5,557 bases of DNA from assembly GCA_002497895.1 (NCBI GenBank), contig DAFD01000062.1, positions 1 to 5,557 of the forward strand. Direction: 5' to 3'. Below, one piece after another: positions 1-5,557 of this stretch. The notes beneath the pieces are model-generated. The model was not told the origin of the DNA. It was given only the letters and a program-made list of their open reading frames with translations, and did not search any database. How positions within the stretch are numbered: the first letter of the stretch is position 1; the number at the start of each line of letters is the position of its first letter. The stretch is from Euryarchaeota archaeon UBA175 (GTDB lineage: Archaea; Thermoplasmatota; Poseidoniia; Poseidoniales; Thalassarchaeaceae). The position numbers were made by a program, and so were the translations under genes.

Positions 1-2355
1 ATGAAACCTCACTGGCGAGTGGATGTTGAGCAGCCATACGTGGTGCCTCGCTTGCGCAAGCGGCTGCTTGCGGACAACGATTGGGAGGTGACCAGTGCGG
101 ACATTTTGTTTGTTCAGCGCTTGCTGCTCGACCTCGACCTCGGTCCTCACGTGCGTGTTGCAGGTGAGGTGTTGTGGGCTGGTAGCCGTGCACCCGCCGA
201 GTTGGCTGCCGGTTTTGATGGCGGGCGCGTCGAGGCCGCCGAGCGCATCCGCGACTTCGGCGGCTCGGGACTCTATCCATGCGATTTGGTAATCTCTTGT
301 ACAGTCGAAGACCTATCTCGTGCAGATCCTTTCCCCGCTCCCTTTGTCACACTCTCTCTAGATTTGGAGACGAGCGTGAAACACAATACGATTCTGTGCG
401 CGGCAGTTGTGGTTGATCGTGGAGGTTCACGCACCGAGCACGAGTTCCGTGGGGCTGAGAAAGACATCCTTGAGGGGATGACTCGGCTGGTACGTGACGA
501 AGATCCTGATTTCATCACAGGATACAATATCGATAATTTCGATCTACCGCGGATTATCGAGCGAGCCGAGGAGAACTCAGGTCGCTCGCGTTTTGAGCAG
601 GCTGCTTTGTGTGGTTGGGGACGCGTTCCAGCGATTGAGAGCGAAGCCAAGAGGCTGAAGCCCGAACGCGCCGTCAACCGAGTCTGGCGGATGACAGGCC
701 GAATCCCGATGGATGCTTGGTGGCAGGTTCGCCAGACCCTGCGGCCAGAGCGTGAATCACTCCGCTTCGTCGCCAATATGCTCTGGCCGGACTCCGAAGA
801 CAAGCAGAAACTCGACATCGATGCAAGCCGGATGGATGAGGAATGGGCGGCTCGCCCAGATGAGGTGATGGAATACTGTGTCAGAGATACTCATCTTCCG
901 CTCGACATTCTCGGTCACTTACAATCCGTCGAGCGCAAAGAAGCGCTGGCAGCGGTAGCCAGTACTACGGTTGAAACCGCTGCCGCTGGCACGACCAGTC
1001 AATGGATTGACTCGCTTGTAATCCGCCTCGCAGACCGCGAGAATATCGCCGTGCCGATGACTCAATCAGGACCCCGCCGCCGCGACCAAATCGCTGGCGG
1101 CTACGTCCACGAAGTCGAGCCGGGAATCCATCCTTGGGTCGCCGTGCTCGACTTCAAATCGATGTACCCTTCAATCATGATTGCACAGAATATCTGCTCG
1201 ACCACACTTGTCAGAGATGGGCGTGTCGACAGTTCACACAATATCTCTCCAGCCACCAGCACGCGTTACGTCTCAACCGATGAGCGGAATGGTTTGGTCC
1301 CGCGCCTGCTCAGTGATCTTATGGCTCGGCGCGACCATCACAAAGCGGAGCTCAAGAAAGCACGCGAATCGGGTGACGAAGAGGCTGCTTTCTTGCATGA
1401 CCAACTGCAGTATGCGGTGAAAATTCTGATGAATTCCTTCTATGGAGTATTCGCGTCTTCTTTCTATCGATTCACCCATCCTGACCTCGGAGCGAGTATC
1501 ACGGAATGGGCTCGGCACAACATTCGGACAATCATTGCGAGCCTCGAGAATGATGGCTATGGTGTGGTCTATTCCGACACCGACTCGATCTTTGTTCGCG
1601 CCCCTGTCGAAGCGGACTCACCCATTGACCGCCCTCCAGAGAATGCATTGGTATTCGCAGATTGGAAGGCGGCTCGTGAGGAGACGCTTAGCTTTGGTAA
1701 TCGACTCGCCGAGCGATTCACGAGAGAGGGTGCAGAACTCGAATTCGAAACCGCTCTCTCGGCTTTCTTTTCACACGGTGCAAAGAAGAGGTATGTCGGA
1801 CGTGTAGTTTGGCCGCGTGAGGAGATGCTCATCCGCGGTTACGAGGTGAGGCGTACCGATTCGTTCAGAATTCTGACGAGGACGATGACTGAGATGTTTG
1901 AGTTGATTCTCGCTAACGATCCATGGTCCTCGGTTGAACTTACGAAGACAGTCATTGACGATGTGCGCTCACGCCGCATCGAAGTTGCCGACCTCGTCAT
2001 CTCACGCTCTTGCAAGGGCAGTCTTCGACGTGATGGTTCGGTTGATTTCACCAAGGCTTACAAGAATCCCGATTCGATGCCTTACGTGCGCGCAGCGAAA
2101 CAACGTATCGAAGCAGGCCTCGGATTTACTCCGGGGATGAAGGTCGGCTGGATTGTAACCAATGCCAAGACCTCACCGATGACCATAGAGGCCTGGATGG
2201 TCGATGAATTGGGAGTTGAGCCGCCGGTCTACGATCCAGAGTTCTATGCCCGGCGATTAGCCACCGCTCTAGGCCGAATTACCGAAGCCTTCGGGTGGAA
2301 TCAAAAAGAGCTTCTAGAAGGGACTAGGCAGCAAACTTTGTCCGATTTCTTCTGA
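1..2355 (+). CDS. polB: Archaeal family B DNA polymerase with 3'-5' exonuclease, possibly missing its N-terminus
   Basis: DNA-templated DNA polymerase with proofreading, acting at the replication fork or in repair. The 784-residue frame carries every expected motif. Exo I is DLET with D121 and E123, Exo II is GYNIDNFD with D181, and Exo III is YCVRD with Y292 and D296. Polymerase motif A is DFKSMYPSI with D384 and Y389, motif B is KILMNSFYG with K474, N478, Y481 and G482, and motif C is YSDTDS with D526 and D528. KKRY lies at 595-598. The last eight residues, QQTLSDFF (777-784), fit the PCNA-interacting PIP box QxxLxxFF exactly. No intein interrupts motifs A to C. The ATG sits at base 1 with no upstream sequence to judge it. 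By recall of the Pyrococcus enzyme, residue 1 aligns roughly with its residue 80, so the start may be an internal Met and the gene may extend left. Identity is very secure; the 5' end is not. Confidence 0.96.
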   Translation: MKPHWRVDVEQPYVVPRLRKRLLADNDWEVTSADILFVQRLLLDLDLGPHVRVAGEVLWAGSRAPAELAAGFDGGRVEAAERIRDFGGSGLYPCDLVISCTVEDLSRADPFPAPFVTLSLDLETSVKHNTILCAAVVVDRGGSRTEHEFRGAEKDILEGMTRLVRDEDPDFITGYNIDNFDLPRIIERAEENSGRSRFEQAALCGWGRVPAIESEAKRLKPERAVNRVWRMTGRIPMDAWWQVRQTLRPERESLRFVANMLWPDSEDKQKLDIDASRMDEEWAARPDEVMEYCVRDTHLPLDILGHLQSVERKEALAAVASTTVETAAAGTTSQWIDSLVIRLADRENIAVPMTQSGPRRRDQIAGGYVHEVEPGIHPWVAVLDFKSMYPSIMIAQNICSTTLVRDGRVDSSHNISPATSTRYVSTDERNGLVPRLLSDLMARRDHHKAELKKARESGDEEAAFLHDQLQYAVKILMNSFYGVFASSFYRFTHPDLGASITEWARHNIRTIIASLENDGYGVVYSDTDSIFVRAPVEADSPIDRPPENALVFADWKAAREETLSFGNRLAERFTREGAELEFETALSAFFSHGAKKRYVGRVVWPREEMLIRGYEVRRTDSFRILTRTMTEMFELILANDPWSSVELTKTVIDDVRSRRIEVADLVISRSCKGSLRRDGSVDFTKAYKNPDSMPYVRAAKQRIEAGLGFTPGMKVGWIVTNAKTSPMTIEAWMVDELGVEPPVYDPEFYARRLATALGRITEAFGWNQKELLEGTRQQTLSDFF

Positions 2356-2376
2356 TTACATCATTCCGTAGGGTTG

Positions 2377-3579
2377 ATGACGGCCACCATACCACCGTAT
2401 TCCATGAGAGGCACCAGAGGTCTGGCTCCATTCGTGGTCATGCTGATGCTAAGCATGGCATTTGCAGGCTGCCTCGAATCACTTTCTCTCAACAGTGCGC
2501 CGACCGCTAAAATGAGCGTCGACCCTGACGGAGCAGTTCGCGCAGGCGACTCTCTCACATTCAGCGCAGTAGGCTCTTCAGACCCCGACGCCGACGCACT
2601 AACCTTCAGTTGGAATTTCGGTGATGGTAACGTCGGCAATGGCTTGACAACCAGCCATACCTATTCTCAGCCAGGTGATTACGGTGCGACTTTGACAGTC
2701 AGTGACGGCACCTACGAAGCGACCGCTACCAAGGTAATCACAGTCGTCGACGCGTCCGCGCGCGAGCCGCGCGCCGAAATCAGTACCTCCAAGGACAATG
2801 ATTGCGACGGTGAGGAACCACCAGCTGGCTCATTCATTCTCGTCTGGGTCTGCGAGGATAAGGACGAGAACGACCGCAGCATCACCGTCTCCGCTAGCGT
2901 AACCATGGATGGCTCGGAATCCTGGGCTGGTTGTAACCCAGACAACTCCGACTGTTATGCTGAAGAATACATTGTATCCTACGAGTGGGACCTTGACCTC
3001 GACATTGATTCAGATGAGGATGGTGACGCAACCAACGATGTTGACGCGACTGGAGAATCGATCAATCTCGAGGATATGCCGGCAGGTTCGTGGGACATCC
3101 AACTAACGGTCACCGACAATAACGGATTGACCGACTCCGATGACTCGACTCTCTACATCAATTACCGGGCAACTTGGACTGACTTCGTCATCGACCGACG
3201 ATATCAGGATCCAGTCATCATGACCTTCGATTACCCAGTATCCTACGAAGATGGCCAAAACAAGATTCGTTACCTCCGTACCAAACTCACTTACCCCGCC
3301 GAGGATGCTGACCAGCCATTCGGCGGTGTAGACACAGAGAACAAGCTCGACCTCTTCATCTTCAACGAGACTGACAAAGAGGTCGCCAACACAACCGGCG
3401 TAGGTGATGATAATCGCAACGCCGGTGATTGTCAATCAGATGACCGATGCGTGTGGCTTGTCATAGGAGGTTCTACTGTGCGAGGTTTCGAGCCGGGAAC
3501 GTGGACTGTGGATTTGCAGAATGAGAAAACTCACAACACTGAGGTCAAGAGTCTCATGATTGAATTGCAATATCGATGA
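2377..3579 (+). CDS. Secreted PKD-domain protein, probable lipoprotein, acidic
   Basis: A predicted exported surface protein of 400 residues with unknown specific function. The N-terminus has basic residues (RGTR), a hydrophobic stretch (LAPFVVMLMLSMAFA) and then AGC, a lipobox-like site with Cys32 as the probable lipidated residue; Phe at -3 is not the usual Leu. A first PKD domain spans about 41-125, with WNFGDG at 79-84 and HTYSQPGDYGATLTVSDG. A second, diverged PKD-like region spans about 131-263, with YEWDLD and an acidic loop (DIDSDEDGDATND) that could bind calcium. The last 135 residues are beta-rich and unassigned, loosely like a pre-peptidase C-terminal or jelly-roll domain. After Cys32 there are six cysteines in three close pairs (143/159, 186/193, 352/358), consistent with extracellular disulfides. 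TTG at 2374 and ATG at 2404 are alternative starts; 2404 gives a tighter signal peptide but has no ribosome-binding site. The gene starts about 20 bases after polB and may share its transcript. Confidence 0.85.
   Translation: MTATIPPYSMRGTRGLAPFVVMLMLSMAFAGCLESLSLNSAPTAKMSVDPDGAVRAGDSLTFSAVGSSDPDADALTFSWNFGDGNVGNGLTTSHTYSQPGDYGATLTVSDGTYEATATKVITVVDASAREPRAEISTSKDNDCDGEEPPAGSFILVWVCEDKDENDRSITVSASVTMDGSESWAGCNPDNSDCYAEEYIVSYEWDLDLDIDSDEDGDATNDVDATGESINLEDMPAGSWDIQLTVTDNNGLTDSDDSTLYINYRATWTDFVIDRRYQDPVIMTFDYPVSYEDGQNKIRYLRTKLTYPAEDADQPFGGVDTENKLDLFIFNETDKEVANTTGVGDDNRNAGDCQSDDRCVWLVIGGSTVRGFEPGTWTVDLQNEKTHNTEVKSLMIELQYR
2383..2472 (+). other. Signal peptide with lipobox-like cleavage site
   Basis: Seen in the translation: positively charged RGTR, about 15 hydrophobic residues, then Phe-Ala-Gly-Cys, with the Cys codon TGC at 2470-2472. 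This is the layout of a type II (lipoprotein) signal peptide, with cleavage expected before the Cys. Phe at -3 is unusual, so cleavage by another signal peptidase near Ala-Phe-Ala cannot be ruled out. The left boundary depends on which start codon is used (2377 or 2404). Confidence 0.65.
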
Positions 3580-3622
3580 ACTGCGCCGCTAAACGAACCT
3601 CCCTTACTGAACTCATTAAGGC

Positions 3623-3637
3623 CTCCCCTATGGGGAG
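3623..3637. repeat. Perfect inverted repeat, CTCCCC-TAT-GGGGAG
   Basis: The arms CTCCCC (3623-3628) and GGGGAG (3632-3637) are exact reverse complements around a 3-base centre. The repeat lies 44 bases after the lipoprotein stop and just before the TATA-like element of the next gene. It could be a terminator hairpin for the upstream transcript, since it is GC-rich, but no T-run follows. It could instead be a regulator site overlapping the BRE position. The symmetry is plain; the role is inference. Confidence 0.4.
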
Positions 3638-3640
3638 AGA

Positions 3641-3650
3641 TTCATAAAGG
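3641..3650 (+). promoter_or_regulatory. Candidate TATA box for EF-1-alpha
   Basis: TTCATAAAGG is the most AT-rich, TATA-like element close to the gene and follows a purine-rich GGGGAGAGA that could serve as BRE. Transcription starting 25-30 bases downstream would begin near 3670, giving a leader of about 20 bases that retains the ribosome-binding site. It is a weak match to the archaeal TTTATATA type and is offered as a candidate only. Confidence 0.35.
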
Positions 3651-3676
3651 CATCATCGGTCGGCGGGGCACACTTA

Positions 3677-3684
3677 GAGTTGAT
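3677..3684 (+). promoter_or_regulatory. Ribosome-binding site deciding the EF-1-alpha start
   Basis: GAGTTGAT matches seven of eight bases of GAGGTGAT, the complement of the conserved 16S rRNA 3' end. It ends four bases before the ATG at 3689. The in-frame TTG at 3680-3682 lies inside this element, so TTG is very unlikely to be the start and ATG 3689 is chosen. Confidence 0.55.
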
Positions 3685-3688
3685 TATC

Positions 3689-4972
3689 ATGGGTTCACAG
3701 TGGGAAGATAAAAGCAAGCCGCACCTTAATATCGTGTTTATTGGACACGTCGATCACGGTAAGTCAACAACCGTAGGACGTCTCCTCCTCGACACAGGTC
3801 ATATCGAGCAGCACGTCATTGACAAGAACGAACAACTAGCATCTGAGGCTGGTAAGGCTGGATTCGGTCTTGCTTACGTCATGGATGGACTGAAGGAAGA
3901 GCGCGAGCGCGGAATCACAATCGATGTTGCGCACAAGGAGCTTTTCACACCTAATTATTACTTCACAATCATCGATGCTCCTGGGCACCGTGACTTCGTG
4001 AAGAACATGATTACTGGAACCAGCCAGGCTGACGCCGCAGTTCTTCTGTGCGCAGCTAACGACGGCGTTAACGCGCAGACGCGCGAGCACGCTTTCCTCG
4101 CAAAGGTTCTGGGAGTCAAGCAACTGATTGTCAACGTCAACAAGATGGACATCAGCGGTGTCGACTACTCGGAAGACAAGTACAACACAGTTTGCACTGA
4201 GGTTGACAATCTTCTGAAGATTGCAGGATTCAATCCAGCCGACGTTCCAAAGATTCCTTGTTCCTCCTTCAACGGTGAGAACCTCTACAACAAGTCTGAC
4301 AACATGAAGTGGTACAAGGGTCAGACCCTGTTCGAGGCAATCGATGGCATCCAGATGCCAGCAAAGCCGGTCGACAAGCCTCTCCGCTTGCCGATTCAGG
4401 ACGTCTACAAGATCGGCGGAATTGGAACTGTGCCTGTTGGCAAGATCGAGACTGGTGTTCTACACGCTGGTAAGACTGTTGTCTTCAACCCAAGTGAGCA
4501 ATCTGCTGAAGTCAAGAGTATCGAGATGCACCACACCAATGTCGCCAAGGCCGAGCCAGGCGACAACGTCGGATTCAACGTCCGTGGCCTCGCTGCGACT
4601 GACATCCGCCGTGGTGACGTCGCTGGATACTCAGACAATGCACCAGCATACGTGCGCCACGACGAAACCTTCGTCGGGCAGATTCAACTCATGGACATCC
4701 CGAAGGCGATCGGCGCTGGATACACTCCTGTGTTCCACGCTCACACCTCTCAGGTAGCAGTTCGCTTCGTCGATTTGCTCGAGAACTCGAAGACCAAGGA
4801 AGCAAACCCCCCGTTCCTCAAGACTGGTGACGCTGCGTTGATTCGCTTCGCTCCAACCAAGCCAATGGCTATTGAGCAGATGGACACCTTCCCTGAACTC
4901 TGCCGCTTCGCTATCCGCGACATGGGTAAGACCGTTGCAGCTGGCGTTTGTATCAAGATCGAGAAGAAGTGA
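3689..4972 (+). CDS. tuf: Translation elongation factor 1-alpha (aEF1A)
   Basis: A GTPase that brings aminoacyl-tRNA to the ribosomal A site in the cytoplasm. At 427 residues it matches the family length. The G domain shows G1 GHVDHGKS (19-26), the switch I region ERERGITID (71-79), G3 DAPGH (96-100), G4 NKMD (151-154) and G5 CSSF (191-194). The beta-barrel domains 2 and 3 follow, with KIGGIGTVPVGKIETG (241-256), GDNVGFNVRG (291-300) and the C-terminal RFAIRDMGKTVAAGVC. The archaeal/eukaryotic EF-1A type, not bacterial EF-Tu, is indicated by SEAGKAGFGLAYVMDGLKEERERG between G1 and G3. The ATG at 3689 is preceded by a good ribosome-binding site. uS10 follows after 36 bases, the usual archaeal order, indicating one operon. 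Lysine codons are almost all AAG, as expected for a highly expressed gene. Confidence 0.98.
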   Translation: MGSQWEDKSKPHLNIVFIGHVDHGKSTTVGRLLLDTGHIEQHVIDKNEQLASEAGKAGFGLAYVMDGLKEERERGITIDVAHKELFTPNYYFTIIDAPGHRDFVKNMITGTSQADAAVLLCAANDGVNAQTREHAFLAKVLGVKQLIVNVNKMDISGVDYSEDKYNTVCTEVDNLLKIAGFNPADVPKIPCSSFNGENLYNKSDNMKWYKGQTLFEAIDGIQMPAKPVDKPLRLPIQDVYKIGGIGTVPVGKIETGVLHAGKTVVFNPSEQSAEVKSIEMHHTNVAKAEPGDNVGFNVRGLAATDIRRGDVAGYSDNAPAYVRHDETFVGQIQLMDIPKAIGAGYTPVFHAHTSQVAVRFVDLLENSKTKEANPPFLKTGDAALIRFAPTKPMAIEQMDTFPELCRFAIRDMGKTVAAGVCIKIEKK

Positions 4973-4996
4973 ACTCGGTAAGAAGGCGGAAGACTC

Positions 4997-5000
4997 GGAG
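4997..5000 (+). promoter_or_regulatory. Ribosome-binding site for uS10
   Basis: GGAG lies eight bases before the ATG at 5009, a standard spacing. It supports that start and independent translation initiation within the EF-1-alpha / uS10 transcript. Confidence 0.5.
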
Positions 5001-5008
5001 CGAGTGAA

Positions 5009-5338
5009 ATGCCTGTAATTACTAAGATCAAGCTGACTGGTGAGAACCATCAGGATGTCGACATGGTCTGTTCGCAGATCAAGGCGATTTGTGACGAAAC
5101 TGGAGTAGACCTTCGTGGTCCAATCCCACTTCCAACTCGCCGACTTGTAGTTCCATGCCGCAAGAGCCCGGACGGCGAGGGTGCTGAAACCTGGGATCAC
5201 TGGGAGATGCGCGTTCACAAGAGACTCTTGGAACTCGTAACAAGTGCAGCGAAGGACGAAAAAGCTCTTCGCCGCGTCCTTCGAATCGACTATCCAGACT
5301 CCGTGACCATCGAACTGTCACTACGACATCTTGGATGA
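5009..5338 (+). CDS. rps10: Small ribosomal subunit protein uS10
   Basis: A ribosomal protein of the 30S head. The 109-residue product begins MPVITKIKLTG. Its central block GPIPLPTRRLVVPCRKSPDG (residues 37-56) and the following ETWDHWEMRVHKRLLEL are the hallmark of the archaeal/eukaryotic S10/S20e family. Length is close to the usual 102-110. It lies 36 bases after EF-1-alpha, which it follows in most archaea, and presumably shares the promoter upstream of that gene. It ends five bases from the stop of the convergent peptidase gene. Nothing is missing or unusual. Confidence 0.97.
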   Translation: MPVITKIKLTGENHQDVDMVCSQIKAICDETGVDLRGPIPLPTRRLVVPCRKSPDGEGAETWDHWEMRVHKRLLELVTSAAKDEKALRRVLRIDYPDSVTIELSLRHLG

Positions 5339-5343
5339 TCTAG

Positions 5344-5557
5344 TCAGGAAAGCGCTTCATCGCGCGCCAACGAACCCATTGGGTCCCATGCTGGCAGAAC
5401 GATGGGTTCGGTTTCCAATCCTTCGCTCATCTCATCGCTGAGGTAATCACTCGGACATGCAATTTCAAACATGTATTCGTCATACCATGAGTCATTCATC
5501 GTGTAGTATCCTTTGCGGCCAGACTCCTTGTCACCCCAGGAATTCTCAACCCTCCAG
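5344..5557 (-). CDS. pepC: Aminopeptidase C / bleomycin hydrolase (peptidase C1B), C-terminal fragment
   Basis: A partial gene entering from the right edge; only the last 70 codons are present (codons from 5556 down to the TGA at 5346-5344). The fragment starts WRVENSWGDKESGRKGYYTM, where VENSWG carries the Asn of the papain-type Cys-His-Asn triad (codon at 5544-5542). It continues through WYDEYMFEI and EPIVLPAWDPMGSLA, a close match to the end of bleomycin hydrolase / PepC. These are cytoplasmic homohexameric cysteine aminopeptidases whose C-terminal arm reaches into the active site. The usual proteins end at or just after DPMGALA; here RDEALS follows. The catalytic Cys and His lie outside the window. 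Family assignment is strong; activity cannot be judged. Confidence 0.9.
   Translation of the reverse strand, partial: WRVENSWGDKESGRKGYYTMNDSWYDEYMFEIACPSDYLSDEMSEGLETEPIVLPAWDPMGSLARDEALS
5371..5410. repeat. Inverted repeat inside the pepC 3' end, possible terminator of the uS10 operon
   Basis: CGAACCCAT (5371-5379) and ATGGGTTCG (5402-5410) are exact reverse complements. One G-T and one G-C pair extend the stem inward to about 11 pairs, around an 18-base loop. A smaller palindrome, ACCCATTGGGT, begins within the left arm and could compete. The repeat is coding on the - strand (TEPIV and DPMGS codons) and starts 32 bases after the uS10 stop, where a + strand terminator could act. No strong T-run follows, so the role is speculative. 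Confidence 0.35.

Larger units (their letters stand above)
3580..3688. promoter_or_regulatory. Intergenic leader upstream of the EF-1-alpha / uS10 operon
   Basis: This 109-base gap between the lipoprotein stop and the EF-1-alpha ATG is the largest non-coding stretch in the window and the natural place for the translation operon promoter. In order it holds a CATTAAGG element (3614-3621), a perfect 6-bp inverted repeat (3623-3637), a similar TTCATAAAGG element (3641-3650) and a ribosome-binding site (3677-3684). No ORF or tRNA is visible in it. Confidence 0.55.

Noticed and set aside
273..818. A 181-codon open frame on the - strand inside polB
   Set aside because: It lies fully antisense to the exonuclease motifs of a clear polymerase; its Ser/Arg-rich translation has no recognisable domain and is a shadow frame.
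1150..1590. Possible intein in the polymerase active-site motifs, a frequent insertion site in archaeal PolB
   Set aside because: Motifs A, B and C are continuous and at normal spacing, with no Cys/Ser...HN splice junctions.
3103..3435. A 110-codon hydrophobic-looking - strand frame within the lipoprotein gene
   Set aside because: The runs of Val and Ile come from reading Asp/Asn-rich GAC/GAT/AAC codons in reverse, not from a real membrane protein.
3680..3688. TTG start at 3680 for EF-1-alpha, adding three residues
   Set aside because: The TTG falls inside the ribosome-binding site, and the family normally begins close to the MGSQWEDKSKPHLN start at 3689.
3580..3688. Possible tRNA or small RNA in the EF-1-alpha leader
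   Set aside because: No cloverleaf, T-loop GTTC or acceptor pairing is present; only one short hairpin is seen.
4631..5218. A 195-codon open frame on the - strand across the EF-1-alpha end and uS10
   Set aside because: It covers two highly conserved genes and the gap between them; the product resembles no family and the frame is explained by codon bias on the + strand.
5339..5557. Right end regarded as non-coding
   Set aside because: The reverse strand reads without stops through 70 codons and shows clear bleomycin hydrolase motifs (VENSWG and DPMGSLA).

Overview
The window reads as archaeal chromosomal DNA, most likely from a marine planktonic euryarchaeon of the Marine Group II / Poseidoniales type. 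It carries a family B DNA polymerase ending in a PCNA-binding peptide, an elongation factor 1-alpha followed by ribosomal protein uS10 (an archaeal and eukaryotic-style pair), and an acidic PKD-domain lipoprotein of the kind common in marine Thermoplasmatota. The archaeal assignment is strong. The Marine Group II assignment is an inference from gene style, not from a marker tree.

Layout, left to right: (1) bases 1-2355, + strand, a replicative-type DNA polymerase B with all exonuclease and polymerase motifs intact. Its reading frame is open to the left edge and its N-terminus looks short, so the true start may lie outside the window. (2) 2377-3579, + strand, a secreted, probably lipid-anchored protein with two PKD-type beta-sandwich regions, an acidic Ca-loop-like stretch and an unassigned C-terminal domain; it follows the polymerase after about 20 bases. 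(3) 3580-3688, a leader region with a perfect short inverted repeat, a TATA-like element and a ribosome-binding site. (4) 3689-4972 EF-1-alpha and (5) 5009-5338 uS10, together the tail of a translation (str-like) operon. (6) 5344-5557, - strand, the last 70 codons of an aminopeptidase C / bleomycin hydrolase (peptidase family C1B), which enters from the right and stops only five bases from the end of the uS10 gene.

Functionally there are three blocks: DNA synthesis plus a cell-surface protein (possibly co-transcribed because of the tight spacing), a two-gene translation operon with its own likely promoter, and a convergent peptidase gene. EF-1-alpha delivers aminoacyl-tRNA to the ribosome of which uS10 is a small-subunit component, so their pairing is expected. 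The lipoprotein has no evident functional link to either neighbour.

I found no tRNA, rRNA, CRISPR array, insertion sequence or integrase, and no sign of a new multi-gene system. The most unusual items are the extended C-terminal tail of the peptidase, the short N-terminus of the polymerase, the uncharacterised lipoprotein, and two inverted repeats near the ends of the translation operon.
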